Origin: Massilia endophytica
Lineage (GTDB): Bacteria > Pseudomonadota > Gammaproteobacteria > Burkholderiales > Burkholderiaceae_D
Length of the DNA stretch: 64,000 bases
NCBI RefSeq assembly: GCF_021165955.1
Contig: NZ_CP088952.1
Span: 3,596,001-3,660,000, forward strand
Direction of reading: 5' to 3'
The notes under the pieces are model-generated. The model saw only the letters and a list, made by a program, of their open reading frames with translations. It made no database searches and was not told the origin of the DNA. Positions 35,188-44,239 of this stretch are shown here, piece by piece; position 1 is the first letter of the stretch; every line of letters begins with the position of its first letter. Position numbers and translations under genes: made by a program.

Positions 35188-37494
35188 ATGAAGTCTCTCG
35201 TATTCATCCTTTTACTGCTGCTCCAACTTCCATCTCTATGCCATGCGCAGATCGACGATTCGCCAGGCTGGGTATATGGTTTTCCGCCCCGCGCGGCAGC
35301 GACACCAGAAGAAGCATGCCGGCTCAACTTCCGGATGTGGCCTGACGAGTTTCTATACCTTGAACCAGCCCCGCTCTCCGGCATCTGGAATGGCGCGTAT
35401 TACCACTGCTGGTATCGCTTGAAATTTACTGGCACCAAATATCGCCTGAGTACCTTTCTGCGCTGTGGTCCCGAAGAACATCGCGCCTGGCCCGGCGTTT
35501 GTACGCGGCGCATCTGGCGCCAGCCCAAGGCCGAGAACTGCTCATCGAACGAGCCTTCGCACAAGGTAGGCAATCCTGTCACCGTGACGTCCGGGGCCAA
35601 GGTGGAAGACGAGATTGATTTTGTCTGGGGACCGACGGATCTCCACCGCATAGCGCGTTCCTACCGCTCCATACGTGAGGCGATGCCCGCCGCAGCGGGG
35701 CGGAAGCTCTGGTCTTTCTCATTCCAGCGAAGTCTCAGTGTCCTGCCAGCATCGTCTGCATCCGCTCCTTCGCTGGTCACAATTACAGATAACGACGGCA
35801 GCGTCGAACAGTACAAGCAAACGGATGGGCGCTATCAGGCAACCGCGTCGGATACCATTCTGACGCCGATTGGGCCCGGCTTTGACAAGTGGGCGCACCT
35901 GCAGCCGCAGGGGCTGTTGGACATTTACGAAAAAGCGGGCGAGGACTATCGGCTGGCGAGTACGCATGCCGCAGGCGGCGCCGGCATCGTCTACACGTAT
36001 GACCAGGAAAACAGACTGACCCGGATCACGGATACCTTCGGCCGCATCGTCGATATCGAATGGACGCCTGAAGAAAATATCTCAGCGATAGGCAATGCAG
36101 GCGGCTCGGTAGCCTATGAGTATGAAGCGGTGGGCACGGAAAACCGGCTGGTCGGCACGTACAGGCTACGTTCCGTCTCGCAGCAGACGTCCGACAAGGA
36201 AGAACTTGCCACCACGCGCTACCACTACACGGACGGCGATACATGGCAGAGCCGCTTTCTTCTTGAGAGCATAGAACATGACCCGGACGTGAAGTTTGCC
36301 CAATTCAGTTACGACGACGAAGGTAGGGTCCTCAGTTCCGAGCACGCGGGTACAGCATATCGCCACACCTTCTCCTACCCGAACCGCAGCAGTACGGTCG
36401 TCACCGATCCGCTTGGGGCGGTACGGATATACTCGTACAAGGCAATCAATCAGCGGGAGCGCATCACTGAGATCAGCCAGCCTGGCGGTTCCGGCTGCGC
36501 GTCAGCAGCGCACAAGCTTACTTATGATCGCGATGGCGGGCTATCCAGCCTGGTGAAATTCGATGGCCTGAAAATCTGCTTCGCCAATCACGCTACGAGG
36601 AACCTGGAAATCAGCCGGATCCAGGGCTTGAGCGCTGCAGAAAGCTGCCCTGCCGCCAGTGCGCAACCGGCGCCGGGACAACGCAAGATATCGACGCGCT
36701 GGCACCCGGTATGGCGACTGAAGACCGGCATTGCCGAGCCGCTCAGGATCACGAGCTATGTCTACAACGGCCAGCCGGACCCGGACGGCAAAGTTTTCAC
36801 CTGCGCCAACGGGGGCAAGCTGCCCGATGGATCACCGATAGCAGTGATCTGCAAGCGCATAGAGCAGCCCACGACCGACCAGACTGGTGCGCAAGGTTTC
36901 GCTGCAACGGCACATGGCGCTGCCCGCGTCACCAGCTACGCTTACAATGCCATGGGCCAGATTCTGTCCAGCACTGAAGTTTCAGGCGCAGGCGGCGGCA
37001 ACACCACCGGATACGAATACTATTCCGATACCGCGCCATCGCACACTTCCGGCGACCTGCATAAGGTCACCGACGCCAAAGGCCACACTACCGAGTACCT
37101 GGAATACACCCCATCCGGCCTGGCCACCAGCATCCGTACGCCACAGGGAACAGTAACTGAGCGCAGCTACGACGCTTTGCAGCGCATGACCCGCCATGTT
37201 ATTGCAGCAGGCACGCCAGATGCCGAGACCACAAGCTTCAGCTATAACCCTGCCGGACTTCTCAGCAGAGTGGACCTTCCCGATTTGTCCTACCTCCAGT
37301 ACAGCTATGACCAGGCGGAGCGGCTGACGGCCATTACCGACAAGGCAGGCAACTCGGTCGAGTACACCCTGGACGGCATGGGCAACCGCATCCGCGAAGA
37401 AATCCGCGACGCCTCGGGAACGCTGACACGGCAGATAACGCGCGTGTACGACGTACTTAACCGCCTGCAGGACAGCACGGAGAAAACAAAATGA
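35188..37494 (+). CDS. RHS/YD-repeat protein, first of a tandem pair
   Basis: A 768-residue exported RHS-family protein. After a Sec signal (MKSLVFILLLLLQLPSLCHA) there is a short cysteine-containing region. A DUF6531-like start follows (GNPVTVTSGAKVEDEIDFVW near 130), then many YD-type repeats such as YTYDQENRLTRITDTFGRIV and YSYDQAERLTAITDKAGNSV. It stops without an RHS core or toxin tail, within the repeat region. The next rhs gene starts on an ATGA overlap. The two together have the length and order of one full RHS protein, so this may be a split gene. Lower GC and codon use than its neighbours suggest horizontal origin. Confidence 0.88.
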   Translation: MKSLVFILLLLLQLPSLCHAQIDDSPGWVYGFPPRAAATPEEACRLNFRMWPDEFLYLEPAPLSGIWNGAYYHCWYRLKFTGTKYRLSTFLRCGPEEHRAWPGVCTRRIWRQPKAENCSSNEPSHKVGNPVTVTSGAKVEDEIDFVWGPTDLHRIARSYRSIREAMPAAAGRKLWSFSFQRSLSVLPASSASAPSLVTITDNDGSVEQYKQTDGRYQATASDTILTPIGPGFDKWAHLQPQGLLDIYEKAGEDYRLASTHAAGGAGIVYTYDQENRLTRITDTFGRIVDIEWTPEENISAIGNAGGSVAYEYEAVGTENRLVGTYRLRSVSQQTSDKEELATTRYHYTDGDTWQSRFLLESIEHDPDVKFAQFSYDDEGRVLSSEHAGTAYRHTFSYPNRSSTVVTDPLGAVRIYSYKAINQRERITEISQPGGSGCASAAHKLTYDRDGGLSSLVKFDGLKICFANHATRNLEISRIQGLSAAESCPAASAQPAPGQRKISTRWHPVWRLKTGIAEPLRITSYVYNGQPDPDGKVFTCANGGKLPDGSPIAVICKRIEQPTTDQTGAQGFAATAHGAARVTSYAYNAMGQILSSTEVSGAGGGNTTGYEYYSDTAPSHTSGDLHKVTDAKGHTTEYLEYTPSGLATSIRTPQGTVTERSYDALQRMTRHVIAAGTPDAETTSFSYNPAGLLSRVDLPDLSYLQYSYDQAERLTAITDKAGNSVEYTLDGMGNRIREEIRDASGTLTRQITRVYDVLNRLQDSTEKTK

Positions 37495-39695
37495 AAACCC
37501 ACGCACTCAAACTGGCGGTGTGTATTGCCGCCCTCCTTCCCGCCGTGGCTGGCGCACAGGACATGACACACTATGAATACGATGCGGAAGGCAGGCTCAC
37601 ACGGGTGGTCAACCCAACGGGTCAGGCCACTGTGCAGGCTTACGATAAGCTGGGAAGGATAGCAAAGCAGATTCTTCCCCAGCCTGCGCCAATCCAGCCA
37701 GCACCCGCCATCTCATACGCCTATGACCAGCAAGACCAGCTCATTGGCGTTACCGATCCGAGGAACTTAACGACCCGTTACACGGTCAATGGCATAGGAG
37801 ACCGATCGCTGACGGCGAGCCCCGACACTGGTTCGACAAGCTATGTAGTGGACGCGACAGGCAATGTGGTGCAGATGAGAGACGCCCGGGGCCAAGTCAC
37901 CAACTTCTCCTACGACGCTTTGCACCGCCTGACGAGAGCAAGCTATGCAAGCGGCACGCCAACCACATTCGAGTACGACACCGGCTCACCCGGCGCTATC
38001 GGAAAGGTAAGCAGAATGACCGACGAATCCGGACAAACGCGCTACCGCTACGATGGCAAAGGCAGACTGTTGGCTAAGGAGCAAACCACCGGCGCGAAAA
38101 CGTTCATCGTGAGCTATGAATACGGCCAGAGTGGCAGCGCCCTCGGCAAGGTGACATCCATGCGCTACCCAAGCGGCAACCGCATTCAGTTTGCCTACAG
38201 CGACGCAGGCCGGCTCCAACAAATGACGCTCGTGACCGCCGATGCCCTGACCATCCCGCTGCTGCAGGATATCCGTCACCAGCCATTTGGTCCCGTTCTC
38301 TCGTGGACTTGGGGCAGCCCCACCCTTGGCGCCGCACGCAATTACATTCGCCAATACGATCTGGATGGGAGACTCGTAGGATATGACCTGGGCGCCGGAG
38401 TATTCCGCAAGCTCCAATATGACGCCGCAGGCAGGATAGTACGCACCCAGCACAGCGACCGGCTGCAAGCAAAGCCGCCGCATACAGCACTGGATCAGTC
38501 CTACGCCTACGACAATCTCGACCGCCTCACCCACTTCACCGGTGCGGGCACCTCACAGGGTTACCGCTATGATGAGAATGGAAACCGCGTGACCTCGACT
38601 TTCGGCGCCAGTACCTATGTGAACACCTACGACAAGTTCAGCAACCGCCTGCTGGCGACAAGCGGCCCGCCGTCTGCAAGGATGCTGACCTACGACGCCA
38701 TGGGAAACCTTGTCAGCGACGGTAGCACCAACTACATCTACAACGCACGCGGCCGTATGCAGGCAGCGCTCACCGGTAGCGGAAAAGTCACCTACGCCTA
38801 CAACGGCTTAGGCGAGCGCGTACTCAAAACCGGCCCAGAATCCCTCATCAAAGGGGGAAGGCTCCACTTCGTCTACGACCCAATGGAACCGCTGATCCTG
38901 GGCGAGTACGATGCATCCGGCCAAACTATTCAGGAAACAGTCTATCTCGGCAACACTCCGGTCGCGGTTGTAAGGCCAGGAGCAAACAAGTCGCGACCCG
39001 GCATCTACTACGTTTACGCAGACCACATCGACACCCCACGAGTGCTAATTGATTCGGAACGAAATGCGACCATATGGCGCTGGGATAATTCCGATCCGTA
39101 TGCCCTGACAGCGCCGACCGAAAACCCCTCAGGGCCCGAAGCCTTCACCTACAACCTTCGCTTTCCTGGGCAGTACTATGATTCCGAAACTGCACTTCAT
39201 CATAACTACCATCGAGATTACGAACCCCTGACAGGACGATACGTCCAAAGTGATCCGATTGGGCTAGAAGGAGGGATCAACACCTATTCTTATGTTCACA
39301 ACAATCCCCTTGGCAGGGTGGACCCACTTGGTTTGTCAGATATCGTTTTCAATCGCGCAACAGGCACGATCACGATCACAGACCGTAGTGGCAATCCCGT
39401 GGGGACGTATCCTGCCGCGAACAATACGACCTCGACAAGCAACGGGCCTTGGCCCAACGGCACCTATCCCTACTCGCATCATCGGCCACATCCAGAAAGC
39501 GGCATCACGGGTCGGTTTGGCTCAAACGGAAACTTTGTGTTCTCCGTGCCAGGACGTTCTGGCATGGGAGTCCATTCTGGGCGCGGTGGTCCACAATCTA
39601 AAACAGAGGGCTGCATTCGTACGTCCGACGAGGCGACGAGTTTTCTTCGTGCGCTACATTCAACCGATCCAATTCAAACTATTACGGTGCAATAA
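37491..39695 (+). CDS. RHS core protein with L,D-transpeptidase-like (DUF2778-like) C-terminal tail
   Basis: A 734-residue RHS protein with its own signal peptide (MKTHALKLAVCIAALLPAVA). YD repeats run to about residue 500, then the conserved RHS core (YVYADHIDTPRVLIDSERNA through YSYVHNNPLGRVDPLGL), closing at residue 615. The last 119 residues are the variable tail. It contains GVHSGRGG with His695 and, 12 residues further, SKTEGCIRTSDE with Cys708, the His and (S/T)xGCxR signatures of L,D-transpeptidases and of DUF2778 (Tlde1-type) effectors. It would act on peptidoglycan peptides. The following gene is a likely immunity partner. The tail assignment rests on short motifs. Confidence 0.85.
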   Translation: MKTHALKLAVCIAALLPAVAGAQDMTHYEYDAEGRLTRVVNPTGQATVQAYDKLGRIAKQILPQPAPIQPAPAISYAYDQQDQLIGVTDPRNLTTRYTVNGIGDRSLTASPDTGSTSYVVDATGNVVQMRDARGQVTNFSYDALHRLTRASYASGTPTTFEYDTGSPGAIGKVSRMTDESGQTRYRYDGKGRLLAKEQTTGAKTFIVSYEYGQSGSALGKVTSMRYPSGNRIQFAYSDAGRLQQMTLVTADALTIPLLQDIRHQPFGPVLSWTWGSPTLGAARNYIRQYDLDGRLVGYDLGAGVFRKLQYDAAGRIVRTQHSDRLQAKPPHTALDQSYAYDNLDRLTHFTGAGTSQGYRYDENGNRVTSTFGASTYVNTYDKFSNRLLATSGPPSARMLTYDAMGNLVSDGSTNYIYNARGRMQAALTGSGKVTYAYNGLGERVLKTGPESLIKGGRLHFVYDPMEPLILGEYDASGQTIQETVYLGNTPVAVVRPGANKSRPGIYYVYADHIDTPRVLIDSERNATIWRWDNSDPYALTAPTENPSGPEAFTYNLRFPGQYYDSETALHHNYHRDYEPLTGRYVQSDPIGLEGGINTYSYVHNNPLGRVDPLGLSDIVFNRATGTITITDRSGNPVGTYPAANNTTSTSNGPWPNGTYPYSHHRPHPESGITGRFGSNGNFVFSVPGRSGMGVHSGRGGPQSKTEGCIRTSDEATSFLRALHSTDPIQTITVQ

Positions 39696-40360
39696 TGGCT
39701 CAGCGTATGCTATTAGCTTGGATTCTCAGCTTCTCCGTTTCCTGTTCACTTGCCGAAACCCGCCTGTGTTCTCCGCAAGAGGAGGAACAAGCTGAGTATG
39801 TGGCCGCGACAGCGACGTCATGGCAAGAGTTGTATCAACAATTTCTACGCTACGGTCATTGTGACGATGGTGCAATAGCTGAGGGATTTAGCGAGGCCGT
39901 GACCGTCTTGTTGGCCGAGCATTGGCACGCTGTCAAAGAACTGGATGCGATGCGAAGATCAGATCCCGGGTTCCAAGCCTTTGTTTTCCGCCATATCAAC
40001 GAAACTGTTCCTCCCGAACGGCTGAACTTGATCGCAAGGAATGCGCATGAGCGATGTCCTCCTGGTTTAACCAAGCTTTGTCGTGATATTGAGGAGACTA
40101 TTTCTACGCTGGCAACTGAGGCGTATCGTCTCCCAAAGAATGGAGAAGGCTCCTACTGCTTCTTTGACCCCAAGCTTCGGGTGAGCTGGAGCCTGCAGAC
40201 GTTTGATCTTCATGAGGAGCAGAAGGGCCCTGAGAAAATCGAATATGTGATGAGTGCTTCGGTATCAGCTGATCAACATTGCTTCCCCAGCCCTCGCCAA
40301 CCCAGCCGGCACCCGCTATTTCATATACCTACGACCAGCAGGACCAGCGCATTGGGGTAA
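39695..40360 (+). CDS. Probable periplasmic immunity protein of the RHS tail, chimeric C-terminus
   Basis: A 221-residue exported protein (signal MAQRMLLAWILSFSVSCSLA) whose ATG shares a base with the rhs stop (TAATG). Position, size and export fit an immunity protein against a peptidoglycan-acting toxin. Residues 20-195 are a helical domain with four or more cysteines, of no family I recognise. The last 23 or so residues are translated from an rhs-derived repeat in another frame, so the natural end has been replaced. Whether the protein still works is uncertain. Confidence 0.65.
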   Translation: MAQRMLLAWILSFSVSCSLAETRLCSPQEEEQAEYVAATATSWQELYQQFLRYGHCDDGAIAEGFSEAVTVLLAEHWHAVKELDAMRRSDPGFQAFVFRHINETVPPERLNLIARNAHERCPPGLTKLCRDIEETISTLATEAYRLPKNGEGSYCFFDPKLRVSWSLQTFDLHEEQKGPEKIEYVMSASVSADQHCFPSPRQPSRHPLFHIPTTSRTSALG

Positions 40361-40544
40361 CCCGAGGAACTTAACAACCCGCTACACGGTCAATGGCATA
40401 GGAGACCAGTCCCAGACGGCGAGCCCCGACAGTGGTTCGACAAACTATGTTGTGGATGCGACAGGCAATATCGTGCAGACGAGAGACGCTCGGGGACAAG
40501 TCACCAATTTCTCCTATGACGTCTTGCACCGATTAACGAGAGCC
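40283..40544 (+). pseudogene. Frameshifted remnant of an rhs gene
   Basis: About 262 bp closely match 37675-37940 inside the second rhs gene, for example around AACTTAACAACCCGCTACAC and GTCAATGGCATAGGAGACC. A 4-base deletion at about 40363 (ACCGATCCGAGG in the intact copy, ACCCGAGG here) shifts the frame. Both ends are abrupt, and no start, core or tail is present. It is a leftover of a displaced RHS tip or of a duplication. Confidence 0.9.
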
Positions 40545-40766
40545 TGTAATGACCCAGCGGTTCCTGCTCACCTTAGGGCCGCTAATCTAAATGCCTCAGC
40601 GGGTGTTTTCATACCCACCTATTTCGGCGCCGTTGACAACTGATCGGATTGTTTGTGTCTGCTGCCACACTCTTAGTTGTTCGGAAATGGCTCCGCTGAG
40701 ATCTCTTGTTTCGGGGACTTGGCGGCCCCCCCTACCCTTCAGGCGGGAGTTACGTTCCCTACAACT
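40545..40766. other. Unassigned stretch after the rhs remnant
   Basis: About 220 bp with only short open frames and no recognised motif. It lies between the rhs scar and a core gene and could be debris of a mobile element, but no terminal repeats or transposase fragment could be confirmed. Confidence 0.4.
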
Positions 40767-41219
40767 TTACTCGATCTTGATTTTCTTGGGCGCGGCAGGC
40801 GCGGCGTAGGCGATGAAATCGGTTTCCGGCGCCGAAGCCAGGGCGTCGGAGAACTCCAGCCAGCGCTTCAGCTTGTCCATATGGCGGATGGTGATGCCCT
40901 TGCCGTTGATGTAGCCGACCTGCTCGAAGAAGTCCTGGCGAACCGTCATCTTCGAGGTGGTGGGAAGGTTCTCGACCATGCGGTCGTAGGCCTTGCGCGC
41001 CCGCTGCTCCCACTTCTGCAGGCCGGGCTCGTTGAAGCGGTTGCTCTCGTAATAGATGGTGACGGTGCGGTCGTGATTGCCGAAGCCGACAATGGCCGCG
41101 CCCTTGCGTACCTGCTGCAGCACGTCGTCCTTGATGGTGGCCGTCGGCACCAGCAGCGCCGCGCGGCCCTGGGGTTCCGGCCGCTCCTGCGGCAGATCCT
41201 GGCCAAACTGAATGCTCAT
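40767..41219 (-). CDS. Hypothetical protein, 150 residues
   Basis: A soluble 150-residue protein starting MSIQFGQDLPQERPEPQGRA with a GGAGCAGGG ribosome-binding site before the ATG at 41219; a longer frame from 41297 lacks such a site. Notable stretches are TIKDDVLQQVRKGAAIVGFG, TVTIYYESNRFNEPGLQKWE and QDFFEQVGYINGKGITIRHM. The end is Ala/Pro/Lys-rich. No signal or membrane segment is present. It is divergent from the M29-like gene, 130 bp away. I do not recognise the family. Confidence 0.7.
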   Translation of the reverse strand: MSIQFGQDLPQERPEPQGRAALLVPTATIKDDVLQQVRKGAAIVGFGNHDRTVTIYYESNRFNEPGLQKWEQRARKAYDRMVENLPTTSKMTVRQDFFEQVGYINGKGITIRHMDKLKRWLEFSDALASAPETDFIAYAAPAAPKKIKIE

Positions 41220-41349
41220 CCCTGCTCCACTGTGATCGGCCGATGTTACCCCCCGGCTATATCCATCGATTCTACATGGGCGGTTCGGGCGCTTCAAGCC
41301 GCTCGCCGTATAATGCCGTGGCTTCTACCACACTCTTCCGTTGTCAATC

Positions 41350-42381
41350 ATGCCTGTTTTCCCAGCCGCCGTCCGGGACCTCGCCGCGCGCAATGTGCGC
41401 GACACCCTGGCCTTCGCCATCGAGCACGCGCCGCCCCGGCGCGCCCTCGTCGTGTTCGACCGCCGCAGCGAGCTGAACGAGGTGTTGACGGAAGCTTATC
41501 GCCGCGCCCTGCCGGACGGCGAGTTCATCGACTTCGACACCGTGGCGCCGCAGGAGGTGCTGGACGCCTTCGCACGCCTGCAGCCGAAGGACCTGGTGGT
41601 GCTGATCCAGACCACGAGCTTCCGCCTCAACGACTACCGCATCCGCATGGAGCTGTTCAAGCTGGGGCTCAAGGTGATCGAGCATATGCACCTGTCCCGC
41701 ATGCCGGGACAGCAGGGCCTGCACTATATCGAGGCGCTGGCCTACGACCGGGACTACTACCGCGGCGTCGGCCACGCACTCAGGGCGCGCATCAACGGTG
41801 CGCAGCGCGCGGTGGTGGACAGCGGCGGCGAGCAGCTCGTCTTCGCCTCGCCCTTCGAGGAAGCGAAGCTGAATATCGGCGACTACGGCGCCATGAAGAA
41901 CGTGGGCGGCCTCTTTCCCATCGGCGAAGTGTTCACCGAAGCGCGGGACCTGGAGGCAGTGAGCGGGCGTGTGCGGGTGTTCGTGTTCGGCGACACTTCC
42001 TTCCACGTCAACCGTCCCGCCACGCCGATCACCATGATCGTGGAAAAGGGCCGCGTCACCGGCGCCGAAAACAGCACACCCGAATTCGACCAGATGCTCG
42101 GCATCATCCGCGCCCACGAAGGCGAAGTGTGGCTGCGCGAACTGGGCTTTGGTATGAATCGCGCCTTCTCCTTCGAACGCACGGTGGACGACATCGGCAC
42201 CTACGAGCGCATGTGCGGCATCCACCTTTCACTGGGCGCAAAGCACGGCCAGTACCAGAAGCCCCAGTTCAAGCGCAAGGACGCACGCTATCACGTGGAC
42301 GTTTTTGCCATTACCGAAGCGGTTTACCTGGACGGCGAAAGGGTGTACGCGGACGGCGCCTGGCAGATCACGCCTGCCTGA
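41350..42381 (+). CDS. M29-type aminopeptidase-like protein (aminopeptidase T / NicX fold)
   Basis: A 343-residue cytoplasmic protein resembling the leucyl aminopeptidase T (family M29) fold, which also includes NicX-type ring-cleaving dioxygenases. The order fits: an N-terminal Rossmann-like part (RALVVFDRRSELNEVLTEAY), then LHYIEALAYDRDYYRG, then MIVEKGRVTGAENSTPEF, and a late metal-site region with WLRELGFGMNRAF and MCGIHLSLGAKHGQ. Metal ligands (Glu, His, Asp) are plausible, but the enzyme class is not certain. The ATG at 41350 is preferred over the TTG at 41341; neither has a good ribosome-binding site. Downstream is a convergent LysR gene. Confidence 0.75.
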   Translation: MPVFPAAVRDLAARNVRDTLAFAIEHAPPRRALVVFDRRSELNEVLTEAYRRALPDGEFIDFDTVAPQEVLDAFARLQPKDLVVLIQTTSFRLNDYRIRMELFKLGLKVIEHMHLSRMPGQQGLHYIEALAYDRDYYRGVGHALRARINGAQRAVVDSGGEQLVFASPFEEAKLNIGDYGAMKNVGGLFPIGEVFTEARDLEAVSGRVRVFVFGDTSFHVNRPATPITMIVEKGRVTGAENSTPEFDQMLGIIRAHEGEVWLRELGFGMNRAFSFERTVDDIGTYERMCGIHLSLGAKHGQYQKPQFKRKDARYHVDVFAITEAVYLDGERVYADGAWQITPA

Positions 42382-43294
42382 TGCCCAGCGCCCTGTCCCA
42401 GGGCGGCACAGGGCTGTATTCCGCCAGCAGGAAATCGATCAGCGCGCGCACCTTCGGCGAAGGCCTGCGGCTGGCCGGATACAGTGCGCTCAGGTGATTC
42501 AGCGGCAGTTCCCACTCCGGCAGCACCTGCACCAGGCTGCCGTCCAGCAGCTCGCGCCAGGCGAGGAAGCTGGTGCTGTACACAATGCCCAGCCCTCGCA
42601 GCGCCGCATGCTGCAGCACCAGTCCATTGTTGGCGGTGAATGCCGCCTTGACGCGGATGGTGGTCTCTTCGGCGCCGCGCCGGAAATGCCAGGCCGTGCC
42701 GCCCGTGAGGTGGCTGAAGTGCAGGCAGCGGTGGGCGTGCAGGTCTTCCGGCGCCTTCGGCTGGCCGAACTTGGCGAGATAGGCGGGCGAGGCGCACAGA
42801 ACGCCACGGCATGGCGCGAGAGGACGGATGGCGAGCGCGCTGCTGTCGGGAATACCGCCGACGCGGATGGTGAGGTCGAAACCGTGTTCGATGGGATCGA
42901 GCAGCGCGTCGTCCACGTGCAGGAGCGGCTGCAATTGCGGATGCGGCAGGCAGAAACGGGCCAGCGAATCGGCCAGCCACTCGCTGCCGAAACTGGACGG
43001 CGCCTGGATGCGCAGTGGACCTGCCAGCTCCGCTCCCGCGTGGGTCACTACCCGCGCCGCCTCCTGCGCCTGGAGCACGGCGGCGGAGCAGGGTTCGAGG
43101 TAGGCCTGGCCCGCGTCCGTGAGGCTCACTTCGCGGGTGGAGCGGTGCAGCAGGCGGGCGCCCAGCCTGTCCTCCAGCTGGAGCACATGCTTGCTCACCA
43201 TGGCGCGCGTCATGCCCAGCTTGCGCGCGGCGCCGCTGAAGCTGCGCAGGCGCGCCACCTCCACGAAAATCTCCATTGCCCTCAGCTGGTCCAT
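42368..43294 (-). CDS. LysR family transcriptional regulator
   Basis: A 308-residue LysR regulator. The N-terminal winged helix reads MDQLRAMEIFVEVARLRSFS and then KLGMTRAMVSKHVLQLEDRL. The effector domain follows from about residue 90 (GPLRIQAPSSFGSEWLADSL). The start at 43294 is the normal LysR start, while the longer frame from 43396 adds non-family residues. It overlaps the end of the convergent M29-like gene by 14 bp and is divergent from the PhyH gene. A dyad with a LysR-type layout lies 7 bp from its start, so it likely controls both itself and the PhyH operon. Confidence 0.93.
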   Translation of the reverse strand: MDQLRAMEIFVEVARLRSFSGAARKLGMTRAMVSKHVLQLEDRLGARLLHRSTREVSLTDAGQAYLEPCSAAVLQAQEAARVVTHAGAELAGPLRIQAPSSFGSEWLADSLARFCLPHPQLQPLLHVDDALLDPIEHGFDLTIRVGGIPDSSALAIRPLAPCRGVLCASPAYLAKFGQPKAPEDLHAHRCLHFSHLTGGTAWHFRRGAEETTIRVKAAFTANNGLVLQHAALRGLGIVYSTSFLAWRELLDGSLVQVLPEWELPLNHLSALYPASRRPSPKVRALIDFLLAEYSPVPPWDRALGIRQA

Positions 43295-43300
43295 GCTGCG

Positions 43301-43323
43301 ATTGTCTCCATTTTGCAGACAAT
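43301..43323. promoter_or_regulatory. Candidate LysR-type operator between lysR and phyH genes
   Basis: ATTGTCT-N9-AGACAAT, a perfect 7-bp dyad containing the T-N11-A core of LysR sites, is placed between the divergent starts. Confidence 0.6.
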
Positions 43324-43399
43324 GTGTCAACCGCTTGCGCGTTGTTGGAAGCTTCCTCCCTCCGTACAATGGCTCCATCACATCGAGGAGCACCACGCC

Positions 43400-44239
43400 A
43401 TGCTAAGCGCAGCCCAGAAAGAGCAGTACCAGAAGGACGGCTACATCGTCATCCCCGGCTTCAAGAGCCTCGAAGAGATTGCCGCGCTGCGCGCGCGGGC
43501 GGCCCAGATTGTCAACGAATTCGATCCATCGGTGGCCCAGGGCATCTTCACCACCAAGGAGCAGGAAAAGAAGGCGGACGAATACTTCCTGCGCTCAGAT
43601 AACGCCGTGCGCTGCTTCTTCGAGGAAGAGGCTTTCGGCCCGGACGGCCAGCTGAAACAGGCCAAGGAGCTGTCGATCAACAAGATCGGGCACGCAATGC
43701 ACGATCTCGACCCCGTGTTCCGCGCCTTCTCCACCGACGTCCGTCTTGCCGCCGTGGCGCGCGACCTGGGCCTGGAGCAGCCGCAGGTTTGGCAGTCCAT
43801 GTACATCTTCAAGCAGCCCGGCATCGGCGGCGAGGTGCGCTGGCACCAGGACGCCACCTATTTCGACACCACGCCTATCAGCGTCACCACATTCTGGTTC
43901 GCGCTGGAAGACGCTACGCTGGAAAACGGCTGCCTGTGGGCCGAACCGGGCGGCCACCGCTCGCCGCTGCGCGAGCGCTTCGTGCGCAAGGGCGACGATA
44001 TCTCCGTCGAGAAGCTGGACAGCACGCCCTGGCCCGACGACAGCACCGCCGTTCCCCTCGAATGCAAGGCGGGCGCGCTGGTCTGCTTCCACGGCCTGCT
44101 GCCGCATTACAGCGCCCCCAACCGCTCGCCCGTTTCGCGCCACGCCTATACCCTGCACGCGACGGATGCCCGCAGCGAGTATTCGCCGCTGAACTGGATC
44201 CAGCGCGACGCTTCCTTCCCGGTGCGGGGCTTCATCTGA
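43400..44239 (+). CDS. Phytanoyl-CoA dioxygenase (PhyH) family protein
   Basis: A 279-residue Fe(II)/2-oxoglutarate-dependent oxygenase of the PhyH family. The iron ligands are visible as HxD in RWHQDATYF (His149, Asp151) and the distal histidine in LLPHYSAPNRS (His236), and Arg in SRHAYTLH is a likely 2-oxoglutarate contact. N-terminal QKDGYIVIPGFKSLEEIAAL is typical. A GAGGAG ribosome-binding site precedes the ATG. It is co-transcribed with a sugar isomerase-like gene that starts on its stop codon. Substrate unknown; no fatty-acid context is visible. Confidence 0.92.
   Translation: MLSAAQKEQYQKDGYIVIPGFKSLEEIAALRARAAQIVNEFDPSVAQGIFTTKEQEKKADEYFLRSDNAVRCFFEEEAFGPDGQLKQAKELSINKIGHAMHDLDPVFRAFSTDVRLAAVARDLGLEQPQVWQSMYIFKQPGIGGEVRWHQDATYFDTTPISVTTFWFALEDATLENGCLWAEPGGHRSPLRERFVRKGDDISVEKLDSTPWPDDSTAVPLECKAGALVCFHGLLPHYSAPNRSPVSRHAYTLHATDARSEYSPLNWIQRDASFPVRGFI

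Noticed and set aside
40254..40643. 129-codon open frame starting in the immunity gene
   Set aside because: It merely joins unrelated bases to the frameshifted rhs remnant; it is reported as a pseudogene instead.
40545..40766. Possible insertion-sequence fragment after the rhs remnant
   Set aside because: No terminal inverted repeats, target duplication or readable transposase motif could be confirmed by eye.
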